In this document: one piece after another, positions 22,159 to 24,930 of the stretch
Layout of the letters: every line of letters starts with the position of its first letter
How positions within the stretch are numbered: the stretch's first letter is position 1
Source of the DNA: Plakobranchus ocellatus
Lineage: Eukaryota > Mollusca > Gastropoda > Plakobranchidae
NCBI GenBank assembly: GCA_019648995.1
Contig: BLXT01002375.1
Span: forward strand, 11,932-36,861
DNA length: 24,930 nucleotides
Reading direction: 5' to 3'
Notes under the pieces: generated by a model
Database searches by the model: none
Told to the model about the DNA's origin: nothing
What the model saw: only the letters and a program-made list of their open reading frames with translations
Made by a program: the position numbers and the translations under genes

Positions 22159-23937
22159 AAAAAGGTACGTAAAAGCAGGAAATTAACATAACTGAGTAAA
22201 AGTTTTTTTGAAAAAAAATTGTTAGCATTATTATTGATAGTATGTATGATATTTTTTTTTTCATAACATTTGTGTTTGTGCATATTGCTTTAAAAAAAAA
22301 TGTGTGCAGAAAGTAATCTTTACACCTTTTTTGGGGGCCCGACCTTACTTTCCCGAACATTCGGGTAAATAGAGTCCCACCTTATTTTTCCAACACCTCA
22401 TTTTTATAAGGAAAAAGAGTGAGTGAGAGTTTAGGAATACCACTACCAGCATATTCATGCTCATACTGCACGGGTACAAGACAAGTACCTTAAAGTACCA
22501 TTGCATTCGGTTCACTGAGTACTCGGGAAAATAGTCACTTCGTTCTTTTTTTTCCTCAGGTTATCAAATTGAGAAGGATCAGAGATAAATACTTGAGCCT
22601 CTGAATTGAGAGAAAATAACTAAATTTATCAGAAAATGTGACCTTCACCTATAAATCAGAATACCCATCTGGTATTTATAATTAGAAAAAAAAAAGAAAA
22701 CAGAATGTTCTTTAAACGTTTGCAGCTTTCTTTTTTCTTTCTTGCTTTACAATATTTATTTATTTTCTCATTTTGCTTTTCTTTCGGTCTAAATGTTTGA
22801 AAAGCTTCTTTCATTGTTTCAAAACATGAATATGCACAATAAAAGAGGGCTTGCCAGAAAAGTTGTCTACTTTTATGAATTTATTTTAATCTTTTTTTTT
22901 TAGTTTTACTGTCCACTGCCATAGAATTATCTACTTTTCACTTAAAAATGTAACAAAGTCTTCCAACACATGGACCTGGAGTTCATATGTATCCAATTTG
23001 TAGATAATATGAGGTGTCATCACTTATCAAGTGCATTTGGAGTGTTTTTCTGAAGGAAAATAAGACCGTTTCTGGATTTAAAGATAATTTGGAGTCACTG
23101 ACCTTACCTCCTGTAATCATGCATTACATAGGTGTCTGTTGCTCAAAATTGTTGCATTTCTGAATTCTTAGGCTCAGAGCTAAATTTTGATTATGATACA
23201 TCACTGAGCATAAATATGAAAAATGGCCAAAAAATGACTTTTCAAATAGTCTGTTTTCTGCCACTTAGGATTTTGAGGATGAGGTACTCAAAAATTGCAC
23301 ATTGAATGTTTTTTTTCCAAAAAAATTATTGTGATATCTAATTCATTAGGAAAAGACAATATTATAGCTGAGACAGTTGAGAAAGTTATGGAAGGAAAAG
23401 AAATCAAATGAGATAGATCTAAAATAAATGAAGTGATTGGGACATTACTACCGGTACTTTAACAATTAGGTGAGGGCAAAATCAGATTTTGGGACACTTA
23501 AGATTGTCATAGCATTTCACCATTTAGATCTAGCTCTTCTGAACGTTATAATGCAGAAGGAACAAGAAACAGATTAAAAATTAACACTATTTTGATAATT
23601 TGTATAGATCTAGGTGTGTTACAAGCATAAAAAGCATGGTTAATCAAAGCTTCTTGGGAGTTGCAAATAGCAAAGCAGACAAAAGTGTGGAAAAAGACCA
23701 CAGATGTCTGCTTCAAATTTGGCATGTGAAGGAAGAAGGGGATATTTACATTTCAAGTTATTTTAAGCATGCAGAAAAGTAATGATGTACGTCTCATATA
23801 TAATTTCTGTAGAGCAAAGTGACTTCCTCTTAATTATACTCAGGTAATTTACATTAATGTAGGCTTGGCTATAGGGCAGAGAACATGTTCATACACAATG
23901 TTAAATCTCATGCATTTGAGAGTCAAGTGACTTTCTA
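22159..23937. other. No supportable gene
   Basis: AT-rich sequence with a short palindrome at 22352-22365 (CCCGAA, CA, TTCGGG) and several TAGATCTA-type words (23412, 23526, 23605). A plus-strand open frame at 23600-23782 encodes about 60 residues with fairly even composition and could be an exon. It starts without an ATG, its splice sites are weak, and I recognise no domain, so it is not called. Confidence 0.4.
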
Positions 23938-24049
23938 TGATGATTGCTCAAGGATTGATTTTAGTATATAGCCAGTCCACAACAAGGTGATCTCAGGCTT
24001 CCGGGCCCTCCGTCAGGCCAGGGCGCCAGTGGTGGGGCTGATGATTGCT
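23938..24049. repeat. Small GC-rich insertion flanked by 11-base direct repeats
   Basis: TGATGATTGCT occurs at 23938-23948 and again at 24039-24049. The 90 bases between include a GC-rich core (23995-24038) quite unlike the AT-rich surroundings. The arrangement is what a short insertion with target-site duplication would leave. No family is recognised. Confidence 0.45.
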
Positions 24050-24071
24050 TGAAAGAGTTACATTACATGAC

Positions 24072-24089
24072 ATATATATATATATATAT
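24072..24089. repeat. (AT)n microsatellite
   Basis: About nine alternating AT dinucleotides. Confidence 0.9.
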
Positions 24090-24426
24090 TGACTTAAACT
24101 AGCAGCTACTCATAATATTATAAATTAGTCAAGGAAAAATAGTAAATGAGAAAATTTTTTTGTCCAAAAAAAAAGTTTCTATATCAACTGACAATTTTGA
24201 GAAAACGTTAAAAAGAACACTGTTACAATGATACTTACAACACAAGGAAACATAGGTTACTGAGAGGGCAACTGAAATGTTACAGATGAAGTTCTGAGTG
24301 AAAAGAAGAGTAATACATTTTTAAAAGATTTATAAAATGCACAACAGGCATAAATCATAGCATGATAGGCCAATAGATAAAAACTTGCAGTGAAGGTAAG
24401 GGGCAAAAAAAGGATTACATCTACAG
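24090..24426. other. No supportable gene
   Basis: AT-rich sequence between the microsatellite and the SINE. Nothing beyond A-runs is visible. Its last 12 bases (24415-24426) are the left copy of the SINE's possible target-site duplication. Confidence 0.45.
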
Positions 24427-24702
24427 GGGAGCAGTGATTTATCTGCTAGGGCAGTTGGCTACCAATCAGGGGTCCGAGGTTCCAATCCCAGTCCGGACCA
24501 AGTCAATTTTTCATTGCTCCTCTGTGTCAACCCAGCACTAAAATGGGTCACCAGGTCTCTTAGAACCCGGTGAAAGTAATGAAAGGCGGCAAGGAAAGCA
24601 ATGGCAAACTCCCTCATAATGCTATATGCCAAGAACAATCAGGACCTTACTCCTGGTTCCCCGATGCTTGGACTAAGTGTGGGACTCACTTTACTTTTTA
24701 CT
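24427..24702 (+). mobile_element. tRNA-derived SINE, plus orientation
   Basis: The head has a diverged A-box region and a near-consensus B-box GGTTCCAATCC at 24478-24488. It is followed by the same body as the minus-strand copy (GCTCCTCTGTGTCAACCCAG, AAAGGCGGCAAGGAAAGCAA, CTCATAATGC, TTCCCCGATGCTTGGACTAA) and a TTTAC-rich tail. TTACATCTACAG (24415-24426) and TTACATCCACACAG (24703-24716) flank it as an imperfect target-site duplication. The open frame across it is incidental. Confidence 0.85.
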
Positions 24703-24716
24703 TTACATCCACACAG

Positions 24717-24863
24717 AAAATAGAACTGCAAGTTTTGGAGCAAAAAAGAATAAAAAAAATAAAAAATAATTACCCATGTAGGAATGATATTGATGGGTTG
24801 ATTCGACAATTAATTTTGGAAGTTTTGGATAGGCAACAAGCATTTTTTAAGAGAAAAAAGAAT
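24717..24863 (+). CDS. Candidate internal coding exon, unknown protein (partial)
   Basis: A 147-base segment is bounded by a pyrimidine-rich acceptor ending TCCACACAG and a consensus donor AAT followed by GTAAGT. It is open in one frame, phase 0 to 0. It would encode 49 residues, basic at first (LEQKRIKKIKNNYP) and then an amphipathic helix-like stretch (DIDGLIRQLILEVLDRQQAF). I recognise no family. The gene would continue beyond the window on the plus strand. The acceptor tract is supplied by the end of the adjacent SINE and its duplicated target site, so either the SINE landed against an existing exon or it helped create one. Chance is a real alternative. Confidence 0.3.
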
Positions 24864-24930
24864 GTAAGTAAATAAGAAAGAAATCATACTCACAGTGCAA
24901 GCACACATGTTGGTAGACACCAATCACTGT

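Noticed and set aside
22091..22360. 89-codon minus-strand frame
   Set aside because: Its C-terminal part is the tRNA-like SINE head in translation and the rest is AT-rich spacer. No domain is visible.
23600..23782. 60-codon plus-strand frame with mixed composition
   Set aside because: There is no ATG at the start, the acceptor is weak, the only donor (GTAATG) is poor, and there is no recognisable domain. It could be revisited with RNA data.
24427..24500. tRNA gene
   Set aside because: The head has tRNA-like promoter boxes but no complete cloverleaf or acceptor stem, and it continues into a SINE body shared with two other copies.
24570..24716. N-terminal half of a plus-strand open frame ending at 24875
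   Set aside because: This part lies within the SINE body and has no protein similarity that I can see. Only the part after the SINE was kept, as a weak exon candidate.
1..24930. CRISPR array, operon or prokaryotic system
   Set aside because: There are no regular short repeats with unique spacers. The coding content is intron-bearing and the mobile elements are eukaryotic.

Overview
The window looks like nuclear DNA of an invertebrate animal. It is AT-rich, has almost no long open frames, carries interspersed tRNA-derived SINEs and a decayed tyrosine-recombinase retroelement, and its one clear gene is split by GT-AG introns. A mollusc is my best guess (marine gastropod-like repeat texture, frequent TAGATCTA-type words), but this is an impression and not a demonstrated assignment.

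Layout. (1) About 240-5410 is a degenerate tandem array of units about 0.55-0.6 kb long, each with an internal poly-A tract. The first part is in direct orientation (about 240-3330), the middle is inverted (about 3650-5115), and a short tail is direct again. (2) About 5410-12800 shows no supportable gene. It holds simple sequence, a 200-base purine strand at 7865-8060 and a diverged minus-strand SINE at 11763-11990. (3) 12820-17575, minus strand, is the one convincing gene. A large exon encodes about 11 ankyrin repeats, followed by three smaller exons whose reading phases all fit (1-1, 1-1, 2-2), giving a predicted protein of 696 residues. Its tail has two basic nuclear-localisation-like clusters, a Ser/Ala/Pro-rich linker, and a terminal beta-prone Asn/Gly/Ile motif that weakly resembles RHIM-type amyloid motifs. 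A non-coding first exon with two tandem consensus donors probably lies at about 17741-17850. (4) 18215-19455, plus strand, is a 5'-truncated pseudogene of a DIRS-type retrotransposon. An RNase H tail is fused in frame to a tyrosine recombinase, with four in-frame stops and loss of several catalytic residues. (5) 19900-21720 is a second diverged repeat family with roughly 400-base spacing. (6) 21897-22158 (minus) and 24427-24702 (plus) are two better-preserved copies of the same SINE. A small GC-rich insertion lies at 23938-24049, and a possible coding exon begins immediately after the last SINE (24717-24863).

The genes do not form a functional cassette. The ankyrin gene and the retroelement relic are divergently arranged by chance of insertion. 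The most distinctive material is the ankyrin gene's C-terminal tail and its splicing architecture. The rest is repeat biology. No tool was run: splice junctions, domain calls and repeat alignments were read by eye.
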